A stretch of 64,000 nucleotides of DNA from Reticulitermes lucifugus (lineage: Eukaryota > Arthropoda > Insecta > Blattodea > Rhinotermitidae). The notes beneath the pieces were generated by a model. That model saw nothing but the letters and a program-made list of their open reading frames with translations, did not search any database and had not been told where the DNA came from. Shown in pieces: positions 24,201 through 36,200 of this stretch. The number at the start of each line of letters is the position of its first letter. The first letter of the stretch is position 1. Where the stretch lies: the NCBI GenBank assembly GCA_026260175.1, contig JAKCWW010000654.1, positions 1 to 64,000 of the forward strand, written 5' to 3'. The position numbers and the translations under genes are program-made.

Positions 24201-27200
24201 ACAAATATTAGGCAACACCTTATAAAATTTAGTCACCACAGCAACCTGGCGCCCAGTATTTGTACACCCCTGATTTACTGCAATCAGAACTGAAATTTAT
24301 GAATTCTACGTTCTACCACGTTCTTTCAACTAACTGAATTTTCTGTATGGTTAAAAATTCTGCTGGCTTTCCATACAAATGGAATGGGGGGNNNNNNNNN
24401 NNNNNNNNNNNNNNNNNNNNNNNNNNNNNNNNATTTAAAGTAAAAACAAGAGAAGGCTGGCCTGGGCTACAGTCCCAGCCACAGCTGATAGGAAGGCAGA
24501 AAGATGTAGAGGATGTTGCTTGCCCACTGCTCTTTAATGGCAAATTGGTATTCCAAAATTGAAGTATGACACCTCTGCCACTAATACTCACTTTTAATTC
24601 TTAACATTTGATTATATAAAATGAAACTGACTACTTGACCGCCACTCAATTACTGGAAGTGTATTAACTTTTTGAAGTGTGTAACATAGGACACATTATG
24701 TAAAATTAAATGTGCCATACCAGGGCTGGCCTTAGGCCAATTAGACCAGTTTGATGCAATCGGGCCCCACACTCGTGGGAGATTCGCACATTAGTAATTC
24801 TTAAAAATGATAAAAAATGGACCATATTAATTTTTCACCAAAATGTTAGTCCTTTTTTTTTTGCTCTGCACAATAACTTTTAGGGGCCTGCCACAAGGAT
24901 TGCAATCAGGCCCCACATTTGCTAAGGCCAACACTGCCCATACTGCATTTTATGTACTCGGACATTATACATGATGGACATTCAAATGACTGACAGCATC
25001 AATACACACAAAATTTCAATACCATTACATAAAACTAAATAAAAATGCAGTGAAAGATACCAACATTGTACAAACCTCATGTAGTTGTGATTGTAATGAT
25101 CTGTTCTTTTCCAAAAAATGTTCTTCCATTGTAAGTTTAGCAGATAGTACATCATTGAGGTTTTCATTCACCTAAAATGAAGATGAAGATAACATAATTT
25201 AAACAGACGTTAATACTAGCATTATTGATTGTTCCCTCCATCCTGTATTAACTGTTCCCTCTCCCCTGTATTAACATTTACTTTTTAACAATGACAATAA
25301 CTTATACAAACTTAATATTCATATTAAAAGAAAAAGAGGAAATAAATGTGGACATGGGCCAAGACAGACCAGACCTAGCACACCTAGAAAGCATGTGTGC
25401 ATATATAAGGGCATGCATATATGCACATATGTGTATGGATTTATTACAGCTCAAAGTTAAGTATGTGGAAGTGTTACCATACAAAGACACTGACTGCACA
25501 ATGGAGACAATGTCACATGTTGATGTATCATGAAAATTCATTATGCATGCCAACACAGTAATGCAATAAGACCTTTATCCATCATTTCTGAAGGGACCAT
25601 GTGGGAAAAACTGATAAAACGCAGTTGCAGGAAAGCAATAAATGTGTCAGAAACACTAGAAAACAACAACAAAGAAAACTGTACATATTCTGCTTAGGCC
25701 TACTAAAACAATAAACAAATAAGAAGTTATTTTTATACCCGTGTGCATATCACCTGTAGGCATCTTTATGAAGTAAAAAAGGACCCCTTACATGGAGACC
25801 ACTTCCACTGATCTGTCTGTTCTGTCCAACACCTAGTATCAGCAACTAAACCATTTGCTGGACTTTCACGAACTTTGGTACACGAAATCTTTAGAGCAGG
25901 CACGAGTTTCATGAAAATTGGCGCAGTGAAAGGAATATCAGTGAAATAAAATTTTGCCTATATTTTCTACACTTTTCAACTTACTTGGATAAAATTCAAT
26001 ACAGGAGATGTTCACACAAATTTACTGCGTGACAGTGAATATCGTGAAAATCAACGCAGTGAAAGCCACACTTTTCTTAGGGGCATATATGACTTTACAT
26101 CTGTACTTCCCACATTAGTGTCCAATTTGGATGAAGTTTGGTATAAGGGATCTGAACATAATGTTGTTGACCAATCATGACTTTCAGGAAAACTGGGGCA
26201 GGGAAGGCCACACTTTTCTCACAGGCATATATGAAAGTAAAATTACATGTGTACCAACATCCTTCTTGGTGTCTCCCCTGCCACTTCACCTCCATTCCTC
26301 CCACCTGGCCAAGGCATGGCAACATTTCATGATTACCCTTATGGCTGTAATAGTAATTACCAGTATGGACAGGTTACCACTACAGCACATTCCAAAAAAC
26401 ATCATGTTACATTCACTATGTTTTTTCTCAGAAACAATCATTCCAGGAATACTGTAAGTCAGGACCAAGAATTCTGAATGACAGGCATAGTAAAACAGCA
26501 CTTTGAGGAGTAATGTTTATATGGACGATTTTTTGGGAACAGAAGAAATGAATGATGCTTGTGAGGAAATGACACATACAGGAATGATGGATAGAGGTTT
26601 CATTGTTAAATTTTATATTGTTCATAACGTGCACTGTCAATAATCAAAACACACAATATTCACTCTAACAAAAACACACTCTTATTATTTTCAGATGTTG
26701 TACATTATAATATCTTGTAAATCAAATCCAACATGTTACGATCTATCATGGGTTCATCATCACGGATTCGTGTTAAAGTAAGATTTCACAAAAAACAGAA
26801 TAGGCAATGTATATACATAGCAAAAAAATATAAAATGTAGAAAGATGTAGGCGATATTTGTAGTGGATCCCTGGTATAATGCAAATATCGCCTACATCTT
26901 TCTACATTTTATATACTTTTAATACGTACATACATTGCTTGTTCTGTTTTTATGAAATCTTACCTTAACACGAATCTCTGATGATGATCCCATCAGGGAT
27001 CAAAACATGTTGGATTTTATTTACAAGATATTATAATATACAACATCTGAAAATAACAAGAGTGCACTTTTGTTGGACTGACTATTGTAGGTTTCAATGT
27101 ATAAATTTTACAAATACATTAATGCAAAGATATGTCAACTAACATTCATATAATGACTTAATATACTGGGTTAGATTATTTGTAACCTCTGCCTCCTGTC

Positions 27201-30200
27201 TTCACAGTTTAGAGAATTACTTGAGGATGCACTCTGAGAAAATATAGAAAATAACAGGACACCTCATTCAATGAAATATCTACTTACTTTCTGCATATCC
27301 TCTTCTAAGGAATTAATTTTATCCTTTGCAGCAGTTAACTCAGCTTGGAGAGTTTCATTCTATGTGCACAAGAGACAACAGTATTAAAATTTACCTGTCA
27401 GGTAGACCGCGTATTTACAAAGTATCACACAAACCATCTGCCAAACTTCAGACAATTATTCACTGCCTTATTTTGAGAGCAACATGTTGTATCCGCAATG
27501 GGTCAAATCTTAACCGTTATGTAGTTAGTGCCTGTTCCAGCAGAACACACGCACTAGTGCTGAGACTTTAAACTTTCCTTTCATGTGTATACACCCACCA
27601 GATGGTGGCAGTTTGTGTTCCACCATCCTTGAAAGAAGGTTGTTTGTTCTGTATCTGGTTGTTCACGTAGGGACATGCCTGCACTGTGGACAATGATGAG
27701 TACACAGTTCACAAATGAAGAGCTGACACACATTCACTTCATTTACATATTCTGTGATAAACACATACAGACAGCAGCTGAAAACAGAGTGGCATTCAGC
27801 AGCATATTTCAGCAGTTACAGGCTACAGCAGCATTCACAAATACCAGGGAGCATGCCATATGACACGATCAAGAAGAAATACTGTGAATGGTGCAACACA
27901 ACAGTCATCCACTGCATTTCAGTAAACAAGTCATAAAGAATGTGAATTCATCCTATGGAAATTCTTGGACTGGCCATGGAGATCCACATGCCTGGTTACC
28001 CAGTGCACCATACTTGACACCCCTTGACTTGGATACAAAGGAGTTGCTGTTGTTGGATCACAGGATGATGCTGCTCTCAAACTGAACAATCGTGAATGCA
28101 AACATAAAACAACACACACTGTTACAAAACAGGCTCCGGCTATGCACAAGGTCATGTTGAATAGTAAGCCACTTCATTACGTACACTGTTGCATAGCTTG
28201 TCAAACATAACTACACAGCTAAGTAATGGTTAAGAGTATGACCCATGTTTGTATGGTGTTATTAACTCAAAATAAGCCTGTTAATAACTGTGAAGTTTGG
28301 TAGACTTTCATGGGACACTGTATATTAATATATTTCAAAACTGCATAAAAGTTTTCACTTAAATTTGGCAGTGTTCAAAAGATGAAATGCTACATTACTT
28401 TGTTCACCATATACTTTTGCTACTTTACATGCTTATTACAAGAAGTTATGGTATCTGTTTGTTGCCACAGTAGAGTACCTCTAGGTTTTTAGCATTCAGG
28501 GAAGCAGTCATTGTGGTGATAGTGGTTTGCTGAGAATCTAGTTGCTTCTGCAGTTGCTCCACACTCTTCATGACTGTGTCTGAGCCATGCTGAGCTGAGA
28601 GGAATTCTGACAGCATGCGGTTGAGCTCAAGACCAGCTTCTGTGGCTACCTCCAGTTCCTTCTCAAGAGCTGCCATCTGATCCTCAAGCTCTGCTCTGGC
28701 AACCTGCCCACAGTAAAGGAGGGTAAACATATAATACACATACCGTCTTGATTTAAAACACCTTAGAAACTGCATCATACTTTCAGGACGTACTCTTACA
28801 GAAGAAAAGACTTGTGGGTCCAACAGGATGTCTCATAAAAAAGTTGTTTTCTTCATTACATGTTTAACAATTTAATACAAACTTCACAAAGCAAATAACA
28901 TATTTATTGCAATAATAAACAGACCAATTGACACAATATTTTCAGTTATGTAATATTTCATACATCATGTTTTGGCCTGTATGGCCATCATCAGGTATTA
29001 CAATTATAAAATAGAGGTAGATTAAGTGCAACAGTAAGGTTAATAATACAGTGAGATATCAGTCTTTACACTTAACCTTCCTGTAAGTATTTTATAACTG
29101 TAATACCTGACAATGGCCATACAGGCCAAAACATGTACTGAATATTAAACAACTGAAGATACTCAGTTATAATTGGAGACTATTTATTATTCCAATATAT
29201 AAGTTTCAAAATGAGATGTACAAACCAAAGTTCATAGAACATACTGTCTGTAAATAATATTGCTCTATCCCATCTTACAAGGAAGACATTCACAGAGAAA
29301 CAAAGCCATTATAAGGAATGATGGATGAAACAAAGTGTGTTATTTTGATAATTTCTTATACATATTGCTTTTCTTTCCTCTGCTGTTATAACAACATAGC
29401 ATGCCCCAAGCAGTTGTTTGCTGGGCTTTATGGATATTCAGGAATGGAACTTCTTTTGTTTTTGTAATTACATATGGACAGTAGTCTCTACTTTGAAATA
29501 CATGTTGTTTTTATAAATTAATGAGACACCTTAATAAAACATCAAAGAACACAGCTCAGCTAAATATTATCAACATGCAAGAAAGTGAAAAATATTATAA
29601 AAATCCTCATGAAATACTATTAAGAACATCAAATCAAGTACGATGTAGATTTCATTCACTTGACTCAAGATGATTTAACTGTAGAAAGGTAATTATTTTT
29701 ACAATATGTGCGAACTCTTAACATCATATATCATATCGTTTAATTTCCACACTATCACACACCATATAACATGCAGAGAACAGTGATATCAGAATAAGTG
29801 AGACACCAAAATATACACAGTACATGAATAATAATGCATGAAAACAAATGAACAGCTATACATCAATGAAACAATCAACAGACATGAAGACAACACAAAG
29901 AAAACATTTGGTATTCTCCCAATTTTATTGTTTCCAACAGACTTTTGTTTGACATACACATATCATTCTGAGCCTCATTTGCAGGGTAGTTAAATCACAG
30001 AGAATAAGACAGGCAGGAGAGGTAGCATGAGGGAAATGAAAAATGCATACAAAATTTTGGTCAGGGAGTCTCAAGGGAGGAAGCCATGTGGGAGACCCAG
30101 ATGTAAATGGGAGGATACTATAAAAGTGGAGCTTAATACCAACCAGTGTGTGAATATGCAGAGACTTGAACTGGCTTAGAATAGGGCCCATGGTGGGCAT

Positions 30201-33200
30201 TTCTGAACATAATAATAAACCTTCTGGTTTTTTAAAAGAAGGAAATTGTTAATTGGCTGATTAATATCAACTTGTGAAGGAAAATCTTGCATTATGACTT
30301 TTCTTTTCTCTCTTCCCTCTACCATCCTTCTCTAGTATGTCCTTACCTTTGATTCTTCCAGTTCAGCATTCAGTCCCATAACAACTTCACTGTTTTCTGT
30401 AGAGAAACTCTCCACAGAGAGAAGTTTTTCCTTCGTGGCTTGTAAATCATCCTTCAGTATCTGACATTCTTTAGATGACACCAGCAATTCCTTCTCCAAA
30501 CCATTGATTTTAGCAACCAATAAACCATCCCTTCTTCTCTTCTGCAAAATAAACAACAATTTCACAAATCTAAAGAAAGATATCACCTTCTAAGAACAAG
30601 ACCAGTAAAATTAAAATATGACATGGACAAACACTGCCACAAGTTAAAAAATAAATACAAGAAAGAGTAAAAGCAAACAAAACCAACTACAGCTGTAGTC
30701 TGTACAATGTCACACCACTTTTTATAGTGTTCACAGTGCATCCTGCAAGAAAACAGAATATGTAAGGTAAGTTATGAAAATTTTTCCTCTGAAACATTTA
30801 ACATTAGGAACTACATATGTTAATTATTTGATTTAGGCCAAAATGTTTCATCTGCAAACAATTTTTTAATTTGTAACAAAGTATGTGAAAATTGAAGAAT
30901 TTTTTTAGCTTATTTTCTTATTTTATTTCTTGGCAATAGCACATCCCCACCTACTGCATTGCTTTCAAACTCAAAAGAAAAACTGCAATAGGAACGTAAT
31001 TATTACAGAAAAAAAATTGCTTTGCTATATGTCACTTCACTACATTCTGCTTTTACAGGATGTACAGAATGAGATTCGTGAAATAACAAACACAGTAATT
31101 CAATATTTAACAACAGTAGATATTTCAGACACAAAATTTACACATGTGAAAAACAACACATTTTAAAGATGGCACTACAACCTACAAAAATATAATCAAA
31201 AAATTATAGCCAACCTAATAATGAAAACTGAAAAATGCTATTAAAACAAATGTATAAGAACAAGAGGACTAAGGTATGTAGCTGCAATGAAAAAGAAGAG
31301 TCAGATTTGAGGTGCTCATGGTCCTGACTATGAAGATTACTGTCTGCTAGGATGTGATGCCATGCAGTTTGACAGCTTCTTACCAGTGTTTTGAGGAACT
31401 TGCTGCCTCCATCCTCAGGATCATAAGAGAGAGGCAGCATGTTCCTCATAAATACTGCAAATGAGCTACAGACCACGCAGTATCACATCCCAGAAAGCAG
31501 AAATGAACAAAGAATTAACAAACACAAAATCTAATTTTAAAAAAGGGGCAAGAATCAAAGTCCCTGTGCCAGGGTGTGTACTGAGGTAAGAAGTGGTCAT
31601 TTTGAACATCTACTGTACATTCAACAATAAGAACTTCAAGTAACTCCTTGGTTGCTTATTCTTATTTTTTCAACATTAAGGTAAGGATAAACAGAACTTT
31701 TCAGAATTTGACCTATGTGTATGTAACACTTCTGACTGGGAATTACCTCAGGAATAAGATCTGAAAGTAAGACAAAGTTGTGAACCACCTTGCAAATGCA
31801 CACACATGTACGCACACATGCCCATTTTATCATTTGGTCTTATGTACGAGGTCTGTTCAAAAAGTTTAGAAACTTTTTGTATTACGAGCGAATGATACTG
31901 CACATCAACCGTGCAAGTTGTGGCTGGCAGAGGGTTCCCTTGTCTGTCAAACGGTAGCTGAATCATTGCCATACCTAGTCGAGCCCACATGCTGCATGTC
32001 TTTATGTAAACACATGTTTGTTACATTTGGCAATACCTCGGAATGTCAACTTCAAGAGAAAAATTTTACGGAGACTTTTGAGATGTTGTAAAAAGTGTTT
32101 GGTGATGAAACTATGAGTTGTACGATGACCTACAAGTGGTAAAGAAGATTCAAAGACCGTCAAATTTTGATCGAAGACAATCCACGTTTGGGGCGACCTT
32201 CAACCTCAACTGATGACAGTTCCATTGAGCAAGGTTAAGCTGTCATTCATTCAAAACAGTGCAGGAGGTGGCAGATGAATGTGGAATATCAGTGAGGTAG
32301 TGTCATACCATTTCAACGGGAAAGTTAAGACATGCATCGCGTCACAGCAAAATTCACTCCACGGCTGCTGACTGATGAGCAGGATTTTCTCACAAAAACA
32401 GGGCCTACAGTCATTCCACAACCACCCTACTCGCCGGATCTAAAACCTGAAAACTTTTTCCTGTTTGCCAAGCTGAAATCCACCTTGAAAGGACAAAGAT
32501 TTCACACCATAGAAGAGCTAAAAGAAAATTCGCTGGGGGACCTGAAGGTGGTATCGAAACAAGCGTTCCAGAACTGATTAGAAAACTGGAAGAACTGTTG
32601 GGGGTGGTGTATTATTAGTGGAGGGGAGTACTTTGAGCGTGATAGGTGCACTTAACGCCTAGGTGAAATATATAATGATTTATGACAAAATTCCAAAACT
32701 TTTTGAACAGAACTTGTAGTTATAAAATTAATTTTGCTGAAGCTGAACATCTTGATGAGACCCACAAAACACTGAGATCCCTGAAGCACATGTTGCTGAC
32801 CCCTTTTATACATAAACTGGGTGTCACTTTCTTCCAACACAGTCAATTTGATCTACTAAACCACATATGAAAACCGTTCAATTCTGAATGTGAAGTGGTA
32901 CCTTACCTCAATGTAATAGTGTCCTAATGAAAACAGTAACACTGTAGCAGCAGTAATGATGAGGTACACAGAAGTCTCATAGGATGAGCGTTGCAAGTCC
33001 ATTGTAAGGTTACCTTCTTCAGCAAACTACAAACACAGTAAGGAACAATGCATCTGTGAGAAACAGCTGATCAGTCATCACAGCGACTGACTAGACATAG
33101 AAGGGGCAATGATATTTCTGACACCACACTTGAATGGCTCTGCAGTCCACCTAATCTTGTATCCCAGGGTGTTTCAACAGCAGTCCAAAATTTATAAACT

Positions 33201-36200
33201 ATATCACTCATACAAAAGACAGCTCTATAACACAGGATCTTTGGAGACATTATGATGTGTATAAGAGGCCTTCAAAACCTAGTGTAATATACAATAATAC
33301 AAAAACAGCATTAGTATGACCCCTACATTAGCCTTTACTGGTGGCCACATTTAACCTTTAAATGACCAGTTTGGTATTTAAATTTTTGCACATTATGAAA
33401 AACATATTATTTGAACAGAAAAAGATACAATTATGAAATAAACCGCATTTTGTAAAAATTAAAACAGAGATTATGCAGTATATCTTAAAAATGCAGTAAA
33501 TTTCACTGTTGCCTAAATATATAAAATGAATTTCTAGGGGTGTTTTTAAATGGATTCGCATATGTGAACGCAGGTCATTTAAAGGTTAAAATTAGTAGCA
33601 AAATTTTGTTATCTAGGAATGGGGGATTTTAAATCAATGAAACACAATTGAACATGTCTCCCTTTGAGGTTCTATAAAATCTGCATGTTCCAAGTGTATA
33701 AAAAATAAACACTAAAAACCAAGGAATATGAAAAAATGTACGCCAATTGGTTAATATCCTTCCACCTACACCTCAGTCTCATATATAGTCCCTTTGCAGG
33801 TGGTTAATGTACACAACATAAGCAAATTTAATGTTAAAAATAAACAGCTGACTACTGATAAGTGATTTACATGCATTGTCACCTACAACCCACATAACCT
33901 CACATTCTCTAATGAAGTGAAGTGTACTGAAGATAACATATACTGAACAGTACTGTGTTCTAACAGAAAATTACCTTAACTGTCACAGCCTGTTCAGGTA
34001 CACTGGGTTCTTCTTCTGCATTCTGTTGGATGCTTGGGAGATCGCCAGACACATCATTACAGTCTGAGTCAATGCCAGCAGAGGGATCATAGTTCACTTT
34101 ACAGGCTGCAGCTAAAAATAAGAAGCCACATTGACACAAAGAAAAATAACAAAAACATGAATGTAAATAAGCCATAATTATGCAGTATAAACAAGCACCT
34201 ATTGATATCTGTATATACCATAGCAATAACAGATTAAACTCAAAATCACAAGTCATGCAATACAACGACCAAATCCGTATTCAGTATAAAATGCAACAGA
34301 AAGCAACAAATGTGTAGGGTGTAAATACCATAAGAATGGAAAGGAATATTCCAATTTCAAGAAAACATACTTTCCATATTTTCTTTGCAAATTTACATAC
34401 CTCACTTGCCTTGATGTTCATTTATTACTCAAGGATATTCACAGTCAGAATATTAAAATTTGTCTCTCCTAGACATCACTAAACCTGAAATCTTCCAAAC
34501 TTAATTTTGTATACGATAGGTCTCTGAAAGAAGCCGAACTCCACTCCAAAACTCTTCTGGTTATTACATCATTAGCATTCATATGGCATATTTAAATCAT
34601 GAACAGATATTGAAGGTAGTGAATCATACTGCCTTACAGCTTTTTGATAAAATTTACTTAAATGATGAAAATACAGTATCTCTTAAATGTAATTACATAT
34701 TTTCTCAAAATCAAGAACATGGAATGCACAGTTTGAAAGTTATTCCACTACTTGTGCTACCAATCATGCTATTTTTCCCAGTATGTAATTAAATAGAACA
34801 TTTCCAGCAATGTTTCAGATAAAAGTTGTAGTTCATCATCCCCTCTATATTTTACGTTATCCAAGAACATTTTGTACATTCAGCCATTTGTAAGGAAAAA
34901 AAGATGTTCACTTTGAGCCTCAAGTCAAGTGCAGGTTACACCACTAAAGGTAAAACGTAAAGTTGTCCCTGTCCACACCATGAAGGCATATATGAATATG
35001 GGTACAGCTACACTCATTCTTAACCTTGGCAACAGATGGAGGTGAGTGGTCAACTTCATGCCCCAACCGCTTTACCCATGCGAAAAAAAAAACCAGTACC
35101 AATTGAATAGGAGGGCAGCTAGGAACCAGGGCCGTTCTGGATGTTTTGGAGAGGAGAAAAATCTCTTGCCCTGCCAGGATTGAAACCCCAGACTGTCCAG
35201 CCCATAGCCTACGTGGTACACCAACTATGCAACCTGGCTCCCAGAGGTTATACTGGACAATTACACACCCAAACAAAGTCTGCTTGACAATCTTTAGCAT
35301 CATATTCCAATAACTTGAATTTGTCAAGTAGGTTCAGAAATGGAACAAGTGAATGGATAAATAGAACTTCCCCATTATACATTCATTACATGTATTTCAC
35401 GCAAAGAATGCATAATTATTCAATGTAACAATCTGTCTAGCTCTCTCCATGCCACATACTTAAGTTATGCATGTTACATTTTAAACTTTCCCCACACAGA
35501 TAATTTTACGCCAAAACAGAATTATACCATGCATGATTTCAGGCTTCTGCGCAGATTGGTAATTAGTAACTAACTACCAATCTACGCTGCGTGAACATCC
35601 CAGAAGAGAGTAAAGATCTCAGAATTATACCACTTTGTACTAACTTTTAAGGGCACTGGAAAAATTCTGAGACTAATAATAGCTCCTGTTCCTTCTCCCA
35701 TTTCTTCACTAAAATATCGGAAAGTGTATGTGATATGATTGCCATAAAGTATTATATATGACAGGATGCCGGAGGAACTGAAGCACTATGTGAAAACTTG
35801 GGAAATACAAGTCCAGTGTGTATGAGTATATCCTTGGGTACTGGAAAGGACTGATTGGGGGATGTGCAGAACAGGTGAATGATGGAAGCATGTAATTGCA
35901 ATAATGCATAGGGTACATATTTTGCAAATGTTTTTTTGAAATTTGCAAAGTTCACTGGTCTTTCAGTGCAGATATAAATCTATAATTAGAAACCTAAGAA
36001 ATGGTACAGATATGAATCTGCACTGACATAAATTATATACACTCACATTTCTTCAGATACATGTGCACTCAATTGGACGTTCCTCTTTTTTTTTAAATTG
36101 TGTATCAATTTGTATTCAACGAACCACCATCATGCAAAATAGGTGCAAAAATCGGATTTGTATGACAAATACCCCTGACTCAAAAACAAATTTCAGTGAA

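Larger units (their letters stand above)
23072..25075. other. Tango1 intron 9 with two hAT-like elements and a gap
   Basis: This holds elements at 24103-24272 and 24721-24936 and the N-run 24392-24432. The left 1 kb is AT-rich with nothing recognised. Confidence 0.55.

Noticed and set aside
32332-32577. An intact transposase gene
   Set aside because: The catalytic core is deleted and the last catalytic Asp is Asn.
34950-35250. A functional tRNA gene
   Set aside because: The box A/B spacing is tRNA-like but no cloverleaf with acceptor stem can be drawn, and a SINE body and tail follow.
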